Shown: positions 26,105-35,386, numbered from the stretch's first letter. The stretch is 64,000 nucleotides of DNA from Neobacillus sp. DY30 (GCF_030123065.1 NZ_CP126093.1:4098001-4162000); one strand, 5' to 3'. The notes: generated by a model not told the origin, from the sequence alone. Translations and numbers: made by a program.

Positions 26105-27001
26105 TTAATTTGGACTGAGCCATTCTGGGTCACGATTGGCACAGACATGACATTTTCCTGTTTCCTTCTCAAAGGTATAAAAGCTATGGCCACAGCCCTG
26201 GCAAAAGTTAGAATGTAATGGTTCAACTTGTTCTGTTTTTCTCTTGATAACTGGTATTATTTCAATTGCATTTTGAGAACAAACATCGGTACAAGAGTTA
26301 CAATCTACACACTGTCCATTATTAATCACAAGTTTGTCATCCTCTAGCTGAAATACGTTCTCTGGGCATAGCGAAAAGCAAGCCTGACAGAGTGTACATT
26401 GATCCTTATTGATTTTTACACTGTAAAATTGAAAGTCTGGATAATATTTAGTAATCTTCCAGTCATCGTGTTCCATTTTCCATGCAGCAGGAGCAATGCT
26501 TTTAACAAGTTGTTTTCCTTCTTTTTGAAAGGAACCAAAAAAGGCTCTTCGTGAACATACTTCGTCCTTAACCTTTTCAACAATCGAAATTGGATACTCA
26601 TCGAGTAATGGCAATTGCTGATTTGCGTTATTTAATACTGTTTCCCAGTCATGGTTTAATCGATTAGCGACTTGTATTGAAGTCATTCCTCTTTTTTTAT
26701 AAATGAGCAATTCCTTTAGTGAAGGTGTGTAGGTATCGTCAAAGACCAAACTTCCCTTTTCGAAATACCGGTTACTTGTCATGCCCTCGATGGCGGATAC
26801 CGGACAAGCAATCATACATTCCCCACATAATATACACTTTTTCGTATCAATGAATATGACACCATTTATTTCTATTGCATTGTGTTTGCAGTTTTCTACA
26901 CAATAATTGCAAGTTGATTTCCGGTTTCGTACCCTTGAACATTTAGTGGTAACGCTCATTTCTTCATGCAGGCTCTCCAGCCAATTTACGAGGATAGACA
27001 T
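26105..27001 (-). CDS. Multi-cluster ferredoxin-like protein of the molybdoenzyme operon
   Basis: 298 residues with at least four cysteine clusters: C-NYC-ENC near 30-45, CILCGECMIACP near 60, CTLCQACFSLCP near 205 and CVDCNSCTDVCS near 235. These are ferredoxin-type 4Fe-4S sites. The C-terminus adds a rubredoxin-like CQGCG...CHVC pair. Between the two halves is a helical region with a CSRRAFFGSF motif. It follows the B subunit gene by 28 nt. A canonical DmsC/NrfD-type membrane anchor is absent, so this protein may mediate electron transfer. Resemblance to NapF-like proteins is partial; the exact role is unknown. Confidence 0.8.
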   Translation of the reverse strand: MSILVNWLESLHEEMSVTTKCSRVRNRKSTCNYCVENCKHNAIEINGVIFIDTKKCILCGECMIACPVSAIEGMTSNRYFEKGSLVFDDTYTPSLKELLIYKKRGMTSIQVANRLNHDWETVLNNANQQLPLLDEYPISIVEKVKDEVCSRRAFFGSFQKEGKQLVKSIAPAAWKMEHDDWKITKYYPDFQFYSVKINKDQCTLCQACFSLCPENVFQLEDDKLVINNGQCVDCNSCTDVCSQNAIEIIPVIKRKTEQVEPLHSNFCQGCGHSFYTFEKETGKCHVCANRDPEWLSPN

Positions 27002-27029
27002 CTAATCATCACCAACTCATTTTTAATTC

Positions 27030-27611
27030 TCAAACTAATTTTGCATCCCGGTGAGGTGTAATAACAAGGCTTGGCTTTGTAATTGTTGCACTAGGCATTC
27101 CTTTAATTTGACTAATAGTTCCATACTTTTTACGTAGTTCTTCAATTGGTCCAAATTCAATGGCTCCTAGTGGACATGTAGCGACACAAACAGGGTCTTC
27201 TCCGATTTCCTGAAGGTCCATGCAAAAATTACATTTATTCGATTTAAAGGATTCTTCGTTATACTGTGGTGCACCGTAGGGACATGCTTTTACACATAAT
27301 TGTGTCCCGACACAAACCTCCTGATCAATCACCACCACACCATTGTCCTTTTTCTTTGCAATTGCACCTGTTGGACAGCTTAATAAACAGGCTGGCTGTT
27401 CACAATGATTACAGGAAATGGAGAAATAATACGACTTAATATTTTGAACAATCCCTCCATTTGGCTGCTGCATGTAGGACCCTTCTTCTTTCGTGTATAC
27501 CCTGCGAAAGTTTATCCCAACTTCTGTATTGTTTTTATCTTTACAAGCGACACTACATGCCTTGCAGCCTTGACAGATACTTTGATTGATATAAAATCCT
27601 ATTTGCCCCAT
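27030..27611 (-). CDS. DmsB-type 4Fe-4S electron-transfer subunit
   Basis: 193 residues with four ferredoxin-type Cys groups: CQGCKACSVAC, CNHCEQPACLLSCPTGA, CVGTQLCVKACPYGAP and CNFCMDLQ...CVATCPLGA. This is the standard pattern of DmsB/PhsB/NrfC-like subunits that pass electrons to a molybdopterin catalytic subunit. The ATG at 27611 lies 8 nt from AAGGAG. It is 12 nt downstream of the catalytic subunit gene. Confidence 0.9.
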   Translation of the reverse strand: MGQIGFYINQSICQGCKACSVACKDKNNTEVGINFRRVYTKEEGSYMQQPNGGIVQNIKSYYFSISCNHCEQPACLLSCPTGAIAKKKDNGVVVIDQEVCVGTQLCVKACPYGAPQYNEESFKSNKCNFCMDLQEIGEDPVCVATCPLGAIEFGPIEELRKKYGTISQIKGMPSATITKPSLVITPHRDAKLV

Positions 27612-27623
27612 AATAATCACTCC

Positions 27624-30017
27624 TTATGCTTTTTTCACTTCAACAAGGTTCGTTAATTGCGGATTTGATTTGGCAAGAGGAGTCGGTCGTTGTGACGTTA
27701 ATACATTTACTGATCCCCTTTGGTCTACGCCTGTTTTGTCAGGTGTATACCATGCACCTTGTGGAATACCGGCCACCCCAGGAGTGATACGTGGCGTAAC
27801 CTTGACATCGATATACAAGCTTCCCCGGTCGTTAAACACTTGAACTCTATCTCCATCTTTGATTCCGCGCTTCTCGGCATCTTTAGGATTTAACCACATT
27901 TCTTGCTTTGCTGCTTCCTCAAGCCATGGCATATTATCATATGTGGAGTGACATCTTCGCTTATAGTGCCAACTTATAAGCTGTAACGGATATTTTTCTA
28001 TTAATGGGTCTTCAGGTCCCTCCCAGGAAGAAATATATTTAGCTATAGCGGGTATCTCATCATGCTGGTTCATTTCCCAAAGTGTTTTAGAGAATAATTC
28101 AATTTTTCCAGAAGGTGTTTCAAATGGATTGTTTTCTAAGTCATCAATTTGTGCTTTAAAACCAACTAACGGTTCATTAAATTTAAAATGATGAACACCC
28201 TTTTCCCTGAACTCTTCAAATGTAGGAAAGGTTGGATCAAGCTCCTCACGTGTTCGTTTTACACTTTCCTTTACCAAATCGAGTATCGTTCTTCCTTCAG
28301 TAAATTGTTCTTTTATCCCTAATTTATCTGCCACTTCTACAAAAACATCATATTCATTTCTGCATTCATAGAGCGGGTCAATTGTTTTATCGCCAAATAC
28401 AACGTAATCACCAAAACACCAAGGCACTCCTATATCGTATCGTTCAAAAAAGGTTGTGCCAGGCAGAACGATATCTGCGTATTTCGCACTTGGTGTCATA
28501 AAGAGATCGCTGACACAGATAAATTCTACTTTGCTTTCATCCTGTAATAGACTTGTCGTTTTATTGATATCACTGTGCTGGTTTACCAGCATATTCCCTG
28601 CCATATTAAAAATCATTTTAATATTCGTTGATAATTTATCAGTCCCTTGCAGTCCATCCGCTGCAGTCATCTCTGTACCATGTTCGACTGCATTTGTCCA
28701 AAGGAAGCAAGGAATGGAAGCCTTTACCGGATTTTCTACTTTAAATGGATAAACAATATCTGCCCTGCTCCAGTAACCCGTTCCAGCTGCCCAGCCACCA
28801 AGTTTACCTACATTTCCTGTAATACAAGCAAGCTGTGCACCACCGCGCATAAATTGTTCACCATATGCCTGGCGTTGTGCAGCCCAGCCTTGAATAAGTG
28901 CGGCCGGCTTTATAGTGGCATAATTCCGGGCGATTTCACGAATTTTTTCGGCTGGCACTCCACATATTTTTTCTGCCCATTCCGGTGTTTTAGCTACTCC
29001 ATCTTTTTCACCCAATAGATAACTCTTTACGGACTCCTCTTTTGCAATACCTTCAGGCATATGTGCACCATCAAACCCTACACAATACTTATCGAGGAAA
29101 GCTTGGTCATGTAAGTTTTCAGTAACAATCACGTAGCCCATAGCGTCCATCATCGCATTATCCGTTGTCGGTTTTATCGGAATCCATTCATCAGCAAATG
29201 CAATGGCGGTATCCGTATATCGTGGGTCAATTAAAATAATTTTTGCTCCGTTTTTCTTTGCCTGCATTAAATAATCACGGTATGGGGTCGAGAAGATCAT
29301 TTCCGAAGGATTTTGTCCCCAAAGGATGATATATTTTGAATGCAATAGGGAATCAAAACTGCTGCCTGAATTGTTCGTTCCATAGGTATATGGAGTGGCC
29401 ACATTACCTGCCCCGGAACTATAGTCATTACGGTAGTTTAAGTAGCCGCCAGTTAGTGCTAATACCTTCCTTGCACTGTTCCTGCCTCCATGAAGCCCCC
29501 AGCTCTGTCCAGAAGCATAATTGACATATCTAGATTCCGGACCATATGTATCACCAATTCGTTTAATTTCAGATGCAATAGTATTTATGGCTTCTTCCCA
29601 AGAAATTCTCTCAAATTTGCCTTCGCCTCGCTTTCCTACCCGTTTCATTGGATACTTAAGGCGGTCAGGATGATAGAGCAAATTACGATAGTTGCGCCCT
29701 CGGACACACGCTCTGAGAGGCGGAATGCTTGGATCACCGCTTTCCTGGGTGTCGGTTGCTACACGTACCACTACACCATCTTTTACATATGCCTTTATTA
29801 CACATCTACCGCCGCAATTATTGATGCTGCAAGTTGATACAACCTTATCCCACTCACTGGCACTTGCTACGTTTTCTTCTTTTTGCTTATCGAGCAATAT
29901 TTTTGTCCCGACACCACCAGCGATAACCGGGACTCCAATTGCCCCAGACCATTTTAAAAACGTTCTGCGCTGCATTTTATTAGCCAATAAACTCTTTACA
30001 GGACTATCTTTAGTCAT
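27624..30017 (-). CDS. Molybdopterin oxidoreductase, DMSO-reductase family catalytic subunit
   Basis: 797 residues. Twin-arginine signal (QRRTFLKWSG) for Tat export, then a 4Fe-4S site with CSINNCGGRC...C, and molybdopterin domains (YASGQSWGLHGG, LWGQNPSEM, IDPRYTDTA). The DmsA-like NNCGGRC motif and a likely Ser ligand to Mo argue for a DMSO/TMAO or similar oxide reductase; the substrate cannot be settled. The ATG at 30017 follows GGGAGGC with 8-nt spacing; a start at 30080 would place the operator inside the gene. First gene of a three-gene operon. Confidence 0.9.
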   Translation of the reverse strand: MTKDSPVKSLLANKMQRRTFLKWSGAIGVPVIAGGVGTKILLDKQKEENVASASEWDKVVSTCSINNCGGRCVIKAYVKDGVVVRVATDTQESGDPSIPPLRACVRGRNYRNLLYHPDRLKYPMKRVGKRGEGKFERISWEEAINTIASEIKRIGDTYGPESRYVNYASGQSWGLHGGRNSARKVLALTGGYLNYRNDYSSGAGNVATPYTYGTNNSGSSFDSLLHSKYIILWGQNPSEMIFSTPYRDYLMQAKKNGAKIILIDPRYTDTAIAFADEWIPIKPTTDNAMMDAMGYVIVTENLHDQAFLDKYCVGFDGAHMPEGIAKEESVKSYLLGEKDGVAKTPEWAEKICGVPAEKIREIARNYATIKPAALIQGWAAQRQAYGEQFMRGGAQLACITGNVGKLGGWAAGTGYWSRADIVYPFKVENPVKASIPCFLWTNAVEHGTEMTAADGLQGTDKLSTNIKMIFNMAGNMLVNQHSDINKTTSLLQDESKVEFICVSDLFMTPSAKYADIVLPGTTFFERYDIGVPWCFGDYVVFGDKTIDPLYECRNEYDVFVEVADKLGIKEQFTEGRTILDLVKESVKRTREELDPTFPTFEEFREKGVHHFKFNEPLVGFKAQIDDLENNPFETPSGKIELFSKTLWEMNQHDEIPAIAKYISSWEGPEDPLIEKYPLQLISWHYKRRCHSTYDNMPWLEEAAKQEMWLNPKDAEKRGIKDGDRVQVFNDRGSLYIDVKVTPRITPGVAGIPQGAWYTPDKTGVDQRGSVNVLTSQRPTPLAKSNPQLTNLVEVKKA

Positions 30018-30042
30018 TGATATATGCCTCCCATATTCTCTA

Positions 30043-30060
30043 TTGTGAAATATTTCACAT
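30043..30060 (-). promoter_or_regulatory. Rex/Fnr-like palindrome before the molybdoenzyme operon
   Basis: Read on the plus strand, TTGTGAAATATTTCACAT matches the Gram-positive Rex operator TTGTGAA-N4-TTCACAA at all but the last position, and contains a perfect Fnr box (TGTGA-N6-TCACA, 30044-30059). It lies about 20-35 nt after the predicted transcription start, a position suited to repression. A pair of TTCACA direct repeats lies further upstream at 30147-30161. Confidence 0.7.
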
Positions 30061-30084
30061 TTTAAAAGTGCAGTCTTCACCTCT

Positions 30085-30113
30085 ATTACATCCTTGTACT
30101 ACCTATAACTCAA
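30085..30113 (-). promoter_or_regulatory. Putative promoter of the molybdoenzyme operon
   Basis: TTGAGT (30108-30113) and TGTAAT (30085-30090), spaced by 17 nt on the minus strand. Transcription would begin near 30078, just before the palindrome. Confidence 0.5.
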
Positions 30114-30285
30114 TTTTACTTGATAGTTATTAAATAAATATTAAATTTCACAACGTTCACACTTATTTCATAAAAATCCTCCATATTTTGATAACAATTT
30201 GAACTCGAATAGTGTCATTTGTTTCTAGTTAATTACGAAATATGTATATAATAAAAAAGAAAATATTTTGTAAAGGATGATTTCA

Positions 30286-30570
30286 TTGAATATAAGTGGT
30301 CATACAGTTGAAAAACTTGTAGATCCATTTGGATTATTATCGGGGGACCGCTATGAGTTTTTTTTAGAAATAAATGTTGAGGAAGATGATGAACTTTTTT
30401 CTGAGAAAGGTGTGGGAATTAAGGTATTATTTATAGTTGATGAAAAAGGGCCAAGAATTTCGCACTATCATCTCTATGAAAGAGGTACAGAAAAGGTTTT
30501 AGACTTTGCTCTTGAAGAAGACGAGGAATTAACCGTGTTTAATTATTGCATGGAATACATTGACTCATAA
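30286..30570 (+). CDS. Conserved hypothetical acidic protein
   Basis: 94 residues, acidic (EEDDELF, LEEDEELTVF), likely a small alpha/beta fold (YEFFLEINVEEDD, KVLFIVDEKG, SHYHLYE). TTG at 30286 suits the AAAGGATG SD; the ATG at 30277 would abut it. A consensus TATAAT stands upstream near 30246. Similar proteins exist in Bacillus as far as I recall, but I cannot name the family safely. Confidence 0.7.
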   Translation: MNISGHTVEKLVDPFGLLSGDRYEFFLEINVEEDDELFSEKGVGIKVLFIVDEKGPRISHYHLYERGTEKVLDFALEEDEELTVFNYCMEYIDS

Positions 30571-30571
30571 G

Positions 30572-30601
30572 AAAAAGCAGAGGTTTAACCCCCTGCTTTT
30601 T
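30572..30601. terminator. Terminator between the acidic protein gene and ydjO
   Basis: AAAAAGCAG...CTGCTTTTT stem with an inner mismatch loop, usable in both directions. Confidence 0.75.
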
Positions 30602-30611
30602 CACATTGTTG

Positions 30612-30815
30612 TTACATAAAATTCTTACTATGATTATGAATTACCTGTAATTCTTTTGTTGTAAGGCTCATTTCACTTTTGCATATTGGACAGAGGGGCA
30701 CTTCAGTGCTCTTAAAATTGTCACGAATCCAGCATTTACAAGTATCTGAATTACATTTCCAAATTTTAGTTTCTTCAAGCTTTACTTCTTCATCATTTCT
30801 TCTACCAAACGCCAA
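30612..30815 (-). CDS. ydjO: Cold-inducible YdjO-type zinc-ribbon protein
   Basis: 67 residues with two cysteine pairs (CNSDTCKCWIRDNF and CPICKSEM) in the YdjO arrangement. The TTG at 30815 is set by AAGGGGTG, 6-8 nt upstream. The neighbouring cold-shock gene cspA supports a low-temperature link. Paralogue at 603-788. Confidence 0.82.
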   Translation of the reverse strand: MAFGRRNDEEVKLEETKIWKCNSDTCKCWIRDNFKSTEVPLCPICKSEMSLTTKELQVIHNHSKNFM

Positions 30816-30884
30816 AATGATCACCCCTTGTACTTTTTGCAAGACTGTTTGACACTTTGATTAAAATTACATTTTTTATAAAGT

Positions 30885-30920
30885 AAAAAGGTGATGCCTT
30901 ATCATTGCACCACCTTTTTA
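30885..30920. terminator. Terminator of cspA
   Basis: AAAAAGGTG-TGC stem (mirrored as GCA-CACCTTTTT) with a 9-nt loop; it carries A and T tracts on both sides. Confidence 0.8.
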
Positions 30921-30930
30921 TTTTTTCAAT

Positions 30931-31131
30931 TTAAGCTTTTACTACGTTAGCAGCTTGAGGGCCACGAGCACCTTCAACGATTTCGAAAGATACTGATTGA
31001 CCTTCTTCTAAAGATTTGAAGCCTTCTGATTGAATTGCAGAGAAGTGTACGAATACATCTTGACCGCCTTCAGCTTCGATAAATCCAAAACCTTTTTCTG
31101 CATTAAACCATTTTACTTTACCGTTATTCAT
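30931..31131 (-). CDS. cspA: Cold-shock protein of the CspA/CspB family
   Basis: 66 residues, [31 protein letters not shown]: the RNP1 (KGFGFIE) and RNP2 (VFVHF) motifs of the OB-fold nucleic-acid chaperones are intact. It starts at 31131 behind GGGGG; an upstream extension has no support. B. subtilis has three paralogues (CspB, CspC, CspD) and I cannot say which is closest. Confidence 0.95.
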   Translation of the reverse strand: MNNGKVKWFNAEKGFGFIEAEGGQDVFVHFSAIQSEGFKSLEEGQSVSFEIVEGARGPQAANVVKA

Positions 31132-31315
31132 GAATAGAACCCCCAAATATTTGTTCACTTTAAGTACATAACCATTTAATAAATCAAAAAGCCGTAATGC
31201 ACAGGGTAATAGACATCACCCACATATCGTGCAGTTACGACTACTTAAACCAATAAATATTTACACGAACTTAAAAGCGTACCTTAATGATACCCTTTAT
31301 TACTTTAAAAGTCAA
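31132..31315 (-). promoter_or_regulatory. cspA promoter and long structured 5' leader
   Basis: TTGACT (31310-31315), 17 nt, TATCAT (31287-31292) on the minus strand. The leader of about 150 nt contains a stem pairing CGTAACTGCAC with GTGCATTACG around a 25-nt loop. Long leaders that refold with temperature are typical of csp mRNAs. Confidence 0.65.
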
Positions 31316-31373
31316 TTAAATTTACAGTATAGCATACTAGTAAGCCACTAACTATAAAAAATATAGTAGATAC

Positions 31374-32336
31374 CTATTTTTTTTCAAGTTCACCTTGTAA
31401 AAAGACCTCCATAAAGTTCTCCACAAACTTTTGGATGTCAGCTTCCATACCAATATAATCTAACGTCTTTGGGGGCTGTGCTTCTGGCTTTGGCCGGAAA
31501 TCTGCGATACTCTTCCCTTTGGCATCTCCAAATTCCTCGACCTTAACCCTTCGCGGAACATACCTGAAAATTTCAGGATTGGTTATTGCCATTAATGGGA
31601 CAACATCATGCATCGGAGCCCCTTTAATACCCGGAACATTTTTTTGATAGGCCTTAAAATAATAATCAAATGCTGGTTGTAGTAATGGTCTAAAAGGTGT
31701 TGGACTGTTTTCACTAAGAAATCCGATCATTTCGGGTGTTATGATGGCTTTATTTGTAACATTCAATGGATAAAGATACACATTATGAGCTTTCTCCATA
31801 ACACTTCTTGCTGCAATGGGGTCAGAATAGAAATTAGCTTCTGCTTCTGCTGTTATATTTCCAGGAACCAAGAAGGCCCCCCCCATAATATAGAAAGCAA
31901 TTACATCTTTTAAAGCATTGTTACCATAGAGGATGAACATAAGAGCTATTTCTGTTAATCTGCCAACATTTACGATAATAAGGTTATTTTTATATTGTTC
32001 AACAATTTCCAGAATCTTGTTAAAGTCATGAACCTCTACATTTTGCAATGTATCAGGAGGTTTGATTGGTCCTAATCCCTCAGGTCCATGGATTTCAGGG
32101 TAAAACTGTACAGGTTCACCTGATAAAGGTCCTGCAGTTCCAGCAATGATCGGTATATCTTCTCTCCCGCCTAGATCGATTAAATAGGCTGTATTCCTTA
32201 CAGATTGCTCTTTCGGTGTATTTCCATAACCACTAACAATGCCGACAACGTTTATTTTTGGATTAAGTAAGGCATACATAATCGCAAAAGAATCATCAAT
32301 TCCAGGATCCGCAAACAATAAGACATTATAAGCCAT
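31374..32336 (-). CDS. Nucleoside hydrolase (IunH/RihA family)
   Basis: 320 residues. The N-terminal FADPGIDDSFAIMYAL is the calcium-binding Asp cluster (DxDxxxDD variant) of inosine-uridine hydrolases; NVGRLTEIALMF and ITAEAEANFYSDPIAARSVM follow the family pattern, and the active-site His lies in MHDVVPL. It splits ribonucleosides to base plus ribose; specificity is unclear. SD GGGGGAGAGG, 3-6 nt before the ATG. Confidence 0.9.
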   Translation of the reverse strand: MAYNVLLFADPGIDDSFAIMYALLNPKINVVGIVSGYGNTPKEQSVRNTAYLIDLGGREDIPIIAGTAGPLSGEPVQFYPEIHGPEGLGPIKPPDTLQNVEVHDFNKILEIVEQYKNNLIIVNVGRLTEIALMFILYGNNALKDVIAFYIMGGAFLVPGNITAEAEANFYSDPIAARSVMEKAHNVYLYPLNVTNKAIITPEMIGFLSENSPTPFRPLLQPAFDYYFKAYQKNVPGIKGAPMHDVVPLMAITNPEIFRYVPRRVKVEEFGDAKGKSIADFRPKPEAQPPKTLDYIGMEADIQKFVENFMEVFLQGELEKK

Positions 32337-32424
32337 TGCCTCTCCCCCATCTTATTTTTCGTACTTTCAACATAATATGTAAAAAACTGAATTCAAAGTA
32401 CTATCACCTATAAGGCTAATGTCT

Positions 32425-32462
32425 CAAAAAGCCGACTCGAGATCGTCGAATCGGCTTTTTTT
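32425..32462 (-). terminator. Terminator of ku
   Basis: On the minus strand AAAAAGCCGA.../...TCGGCTTTTT form a stem with extended central pairing (TTCGA/CTCGA region), ending in TTTTTG. It abuts the ku stop codon. Confidence 0.8.
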
Positions 32463-33376
32463 CATGCTTCTTTTTTTACTTTTGGTGCTGCCTTTTTCCT
32501 TGGAGCCGCAGGCTTCTTGACCGCTGTCTCTTTCTTCACCGCTGTGGCTTCCTTCTTTATGGCTGTTTCTTTTTTTACCGCTGGTCGACCAACATCAGTT
32601 CCAGGCTTTGTCCTGTCTATGGATGCTTGTAGAGCAGCCATTAAGTCGGTAACGTTTGATGGTGTCTCTTTTGCTGCCGGGGTGACAGTTTCTTGTCCTG
32701 TACGCTTGGACTCAATCAACTCTAACAATGCTGTCCGATATTCATCGGTATATTTTTCAGGTTCAAACTCAGTGGTTAATTGATCAATTAACATAATCGC
32801 TGTATCTAATTCTTTATGGGTGACCTTATCGTCTGCAGGGACGTTTGGAACATCTCCTGCACGGCGTACTTCATCAGGAAAATGAATGGTCTCCATAACC
32901 AGTGTGTTTTCATATACACGGATGACAGCCATTTGCTCTTTAGAGCGTATAATTATTTTTGCTATACCAACCTTTTGTGATTCCTGCAGAGCTTTTCGAA
33001 GCAAAGAATACGCCTTGCCGCCACTTTCATTAGGGGACATGTAATAACTTCTGTCAAAATAAATAGGGTCTATTTCCTCCATTTTGACAAAATCAATAAT
33101 CTCTACTGCTTTTTCTTCGTTTTCCTTCCGAAGCTTTTCGAGATCTTCCTGATCAAGCACCACAAATTTACCTTTTGTATATTCGTATGCTTTCACAATC
33201 TCCTCAGGTTTAACTTCCTGTTCACATACTGTGCAAATCTTTTCATATCTAATCGGTGCATGGCATTTATCATGTAATGTACGAAGCTTAATGTCTTTAT
33301 CCTCAGTGGCGGTATGAAGTTTGATAGGAATATTTACCAGCCCAAAACTGATGCTGCCTTTCCACATCGTATGCAT
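32462..33376 (-). CDS. ku: Non-homologous end-joining protein Ku
   Basis: 304 residues with the bacterial Ku core (MWKGSISFGLVNIPIKLHTAT, LHDKCHAPIRYEKICTVCEQEV zinc-like cysteines, RSYYMSPNE). The tail after 250 is Lys/Ala-rich with near-repeats of (A)VKKETA, typical of DNA-threading tails. It protects DNA ends and recruits LigD, notably in germinating spores. ATG at 33376 follows GGAG; divergent from ligD. Confidence 0.95.
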   Translation of the reverse strand: MHTMWKGSISFGLVNIPIKLHTATEDKDIKLRTLHDKCHAPIRYEKICTVCEQEVKPEEIVKAYEYTKGKFVVLDQEDLEKLRKENEEKAVEIIDFVKMEEIDPIYFDRSYYMSPNESGGKAYSLLRKALQESQKVGIAKIIIRSKEQMAVIRVYENTLVMETIHFPDEVRRAGDVPNVPADDKVTHKELDTAIMLIDQLTTEFEPEKYTDEYRTALLELIESKRTGQETVTPAAKETPSNVTDLMAALQASIDRTKPGTDVGRPAVKKETAIKKEATAVKKETAVKKPAAPRKKAAPKVKKEA

Positions 33377-33501
33377 AATGTAATTCTCCAATCTTTTTAC
33401 TTATATTGTTGGTTTTCCGATAAGAGAAATTCCTAAAAACTTTTGGTAAAGGATGAATCGCTGTGGTTTGAAACAAAATAAAAGAAAAAGAGAGGAAATA
33501 A

Positions 33502-35337
33502 ATGATGAAACCGATGCTGCCAACACTAACCTTTGATCTAACTCTGCAACCGGATTGGCTGTACGAGGTTAAATATGATGGGTTTCGGGCAATTTTGAAT
33601 TGGGATCATAATGGAATTACCTTAACGAGTAGAAATGATAAGCCCTTGCTGCCGCAGTTCCCAGAGATACAGCATTTTCTAGAGCCGCTAAAGGATTTAT
33701 TTCAGCCATTTCTTCCCCTTCGACTTGATGGAGAGCTTGTTTTACTTGAAAACCACTATAAGGCCAATTTTTCTGCTATCCAGGTTCGTGGGAGGCTTAA
33801 AGCTTCAAAAAAAATTCTTGAACAAGCCCAAAAGGCTCCTTGCCGCCTAATGGTCTTTGATATCCTTTTATTAGCAGGCAAAACCATGCAATCGAGAAAA
33901 TTTGAAGAACGAAAAGAAGAGCTAATTGAACTTTTTAAACAGCTCAATCTTCCACTGGAAGCAGACCCCTATAGTGACAATTTGCTGCAGCTAGTTGCGG
34001 CCCATAAAGATTTCACCGCATTGTGGGAAGACGTCGTCCTCCATGACGGTGAAGGGATTATTGCAAAACAAAAAGACAGCCTTTGGGAAGAAGGTAAGAG
34101 ATCTTTACAATGGTTAAAATACAAAAATTGGAAATTTGTTTCCTGTTTTATTACAGCTTTGGAGAAAACAAATGGATACTTTTACGTAGGTGTGTATAAA
34201 GAAGGAAGTATTCAAGGGATTGGTCAGGTACTATTTGGCTTTAAACCAGATGAAAAACAAGCTCTTCAAAGTACCATTAAACAAAATAAAATTAGTGAGG
34301 ACGGTCAATTTATCTATGTCGAGCCTGCTATTTGTTTGGAGGTAAAATATTTAGAGCTTTACGATAATCAGCTGCGCGAACCACATTTTCATCGTTTCCG
34401 TTTCGATAAAAAGCCGAACGACTGTACATACGAACAATTTATCTTTAAGCAAAAAAATTTACCGGAGGATTTAGATATTACCCACCCCGATAAGCCCCTG
34501 TGGAAAAACCATGACATACAAAAGGCAGATTTTATTCTGTATTTAAGGGAAGTCTCGCCTTATATGCTCCCTTTTCTAGAGGATCGGACGTTAACGGTGA
34601 TTCGCTATCCGCACGGAATGTTTGGTGAACCATTTTATCAAAAGAATTGTCCAGACTATGCACCCGATTTTGTGAAAACACATATGTCTGAAGGTATTGA
34701 TTATATCGTTTGCAACAACCTAAAAACATTAATATGGCTTGGAAATCAGTTGGCGATTGAATACCATATACCATTTCAACTGATTCACAGTAAGGGAGCG
34801 AGCGAAATAGTCTTTGATTTAGATCCTCCTTCAAAAGAAGAATTTCACTTAGCGGTAAAAGCGGCATTATTAATTAAAGAAGTTCTTGACCAATTAAATC
34901 TAATTGGATTTATTAAAACATCCGGGAATAAAGGGTTACAAATATATTTGCCTTTGCCTGAAGATGTATATTCCTTTGAGGATACACGTTTATTCACAAG
35001 CTTTATAGCGGATTATTTAATTTCGAAGGATCCAGAATCTTTTACAACTGAACGAATGAAAAAAAATCGTGGAAACAGGCTATACGTTGATTATATCCAG
35101 CATAGTGAGGGGAAAACGATTGTAGCACCCTATTCCATGAGAGGGAATGAACATGCGGGTGTAGCTACTCCACTATATTGGGAAGAAGTCGATTATACGC
35201 TAAATCCCGTTGACTTTAACATGGAAAATGCATTACAGCGAATTAGAAAACAAGGTGACCCATTTAAAAATTATTTTCAAACAAAAACGATACAGCCCTT
35301 TGGACCCGTACTAGAAGTATTGAAGGGAAAGAACTAG
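33502..35337 (+). CDS. ligD: ATP-dependent DNA ligase D (ligase-polymerase)
   Basis: 611 residues, the same length as B. subtilis LigD. The N-terminal ligase has the adenylation motif EVKYDGFRA with the nucleotidyl lysine and LRLDGELVLL, DGEGIIAKQ. The C-terminal primase-polymerase domain has ELVFDLDPP-type catalytic aspartates (IVFDLDPPSKEEF) and KTSGNKGLQIYLPL. No phosphoesterase domain, as usual in Bacillus. Works with Ku in end joining. SD GAGAGG, 6 nt upstream; two tandem ATGs are possible starts. Confidence 0.95.
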   Translation: MMKPMLPTLTFDLTLQPDWLYEVKYDGFRAILNWDHNGITLTSRNDKPLLPQFPEIQHFLEPLKDLFQPFLPLRLDGELVLLENHYKANFSAIQVRGRLKASKKILEQAQKAPCRLMVFDILLLAGKTMQSRKFEERKEELIELFKQLNLPLEADPYSDNLLQLVAAHKDFTALWEDVVLHDGEGIIAKQKDSLWEEGKRSLQWLKYKNWKFVSCFITALEKTNGYFYVGVYKEGSIQGIGQVLFGFKPDEKQALQSTIKQNKISEDGQFIYVEPAICLEVKYLELYDNQLREPHFHRFRFDKKPNDCTYEQFIFKQKNLPEDLDITHPDKPLWKNHDIQKADFILYLREVSPYMLPFLEDRTLTVIRYPHGMFGEPFYQKNCPDYAPDFVKTHMSEGIDYIVCNNLKTLIWLGNQLAIEYHIPFQLIHSKGASEIVFDLDPPSKEEFHLAVKAALLIKEVLDQLNLIGFIKTSGNKGLQIYLPLPEDVYSFEDTRLFTSFIADYLISKDPESFTTERMKKNRGNRLYVDYIQHSEGKTIVAPYSMRGNEHAGVATPLYWEEVDYTLNPVDFNMENALQRIRKQGDPFKNYFQTKTIQPFGPVLEVLKGKN

Positions 35338-35341
35338 GTAT

Positions 35342-35371
35342 GGTCACATAGAACCCCTATGTGACCTCCTT
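35342..35371 (+). terminator. Terminator of ligD
   Basis: GGTCACATAG/CTATGTGACC perfect 10-bp stem with loop AACCC, then TCCTTT. Confidence 0.7.
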
Positions 35372-35386
35372 TACGTATTCAAATGA

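Noticed and set aside
32462..32580. Short tandem repeats suggestive of a repeat array
   Set aside because: They encode the Lys/Ala-rich Ku tail with near-repeated VKKETA units; no CRISPR-like spacing.
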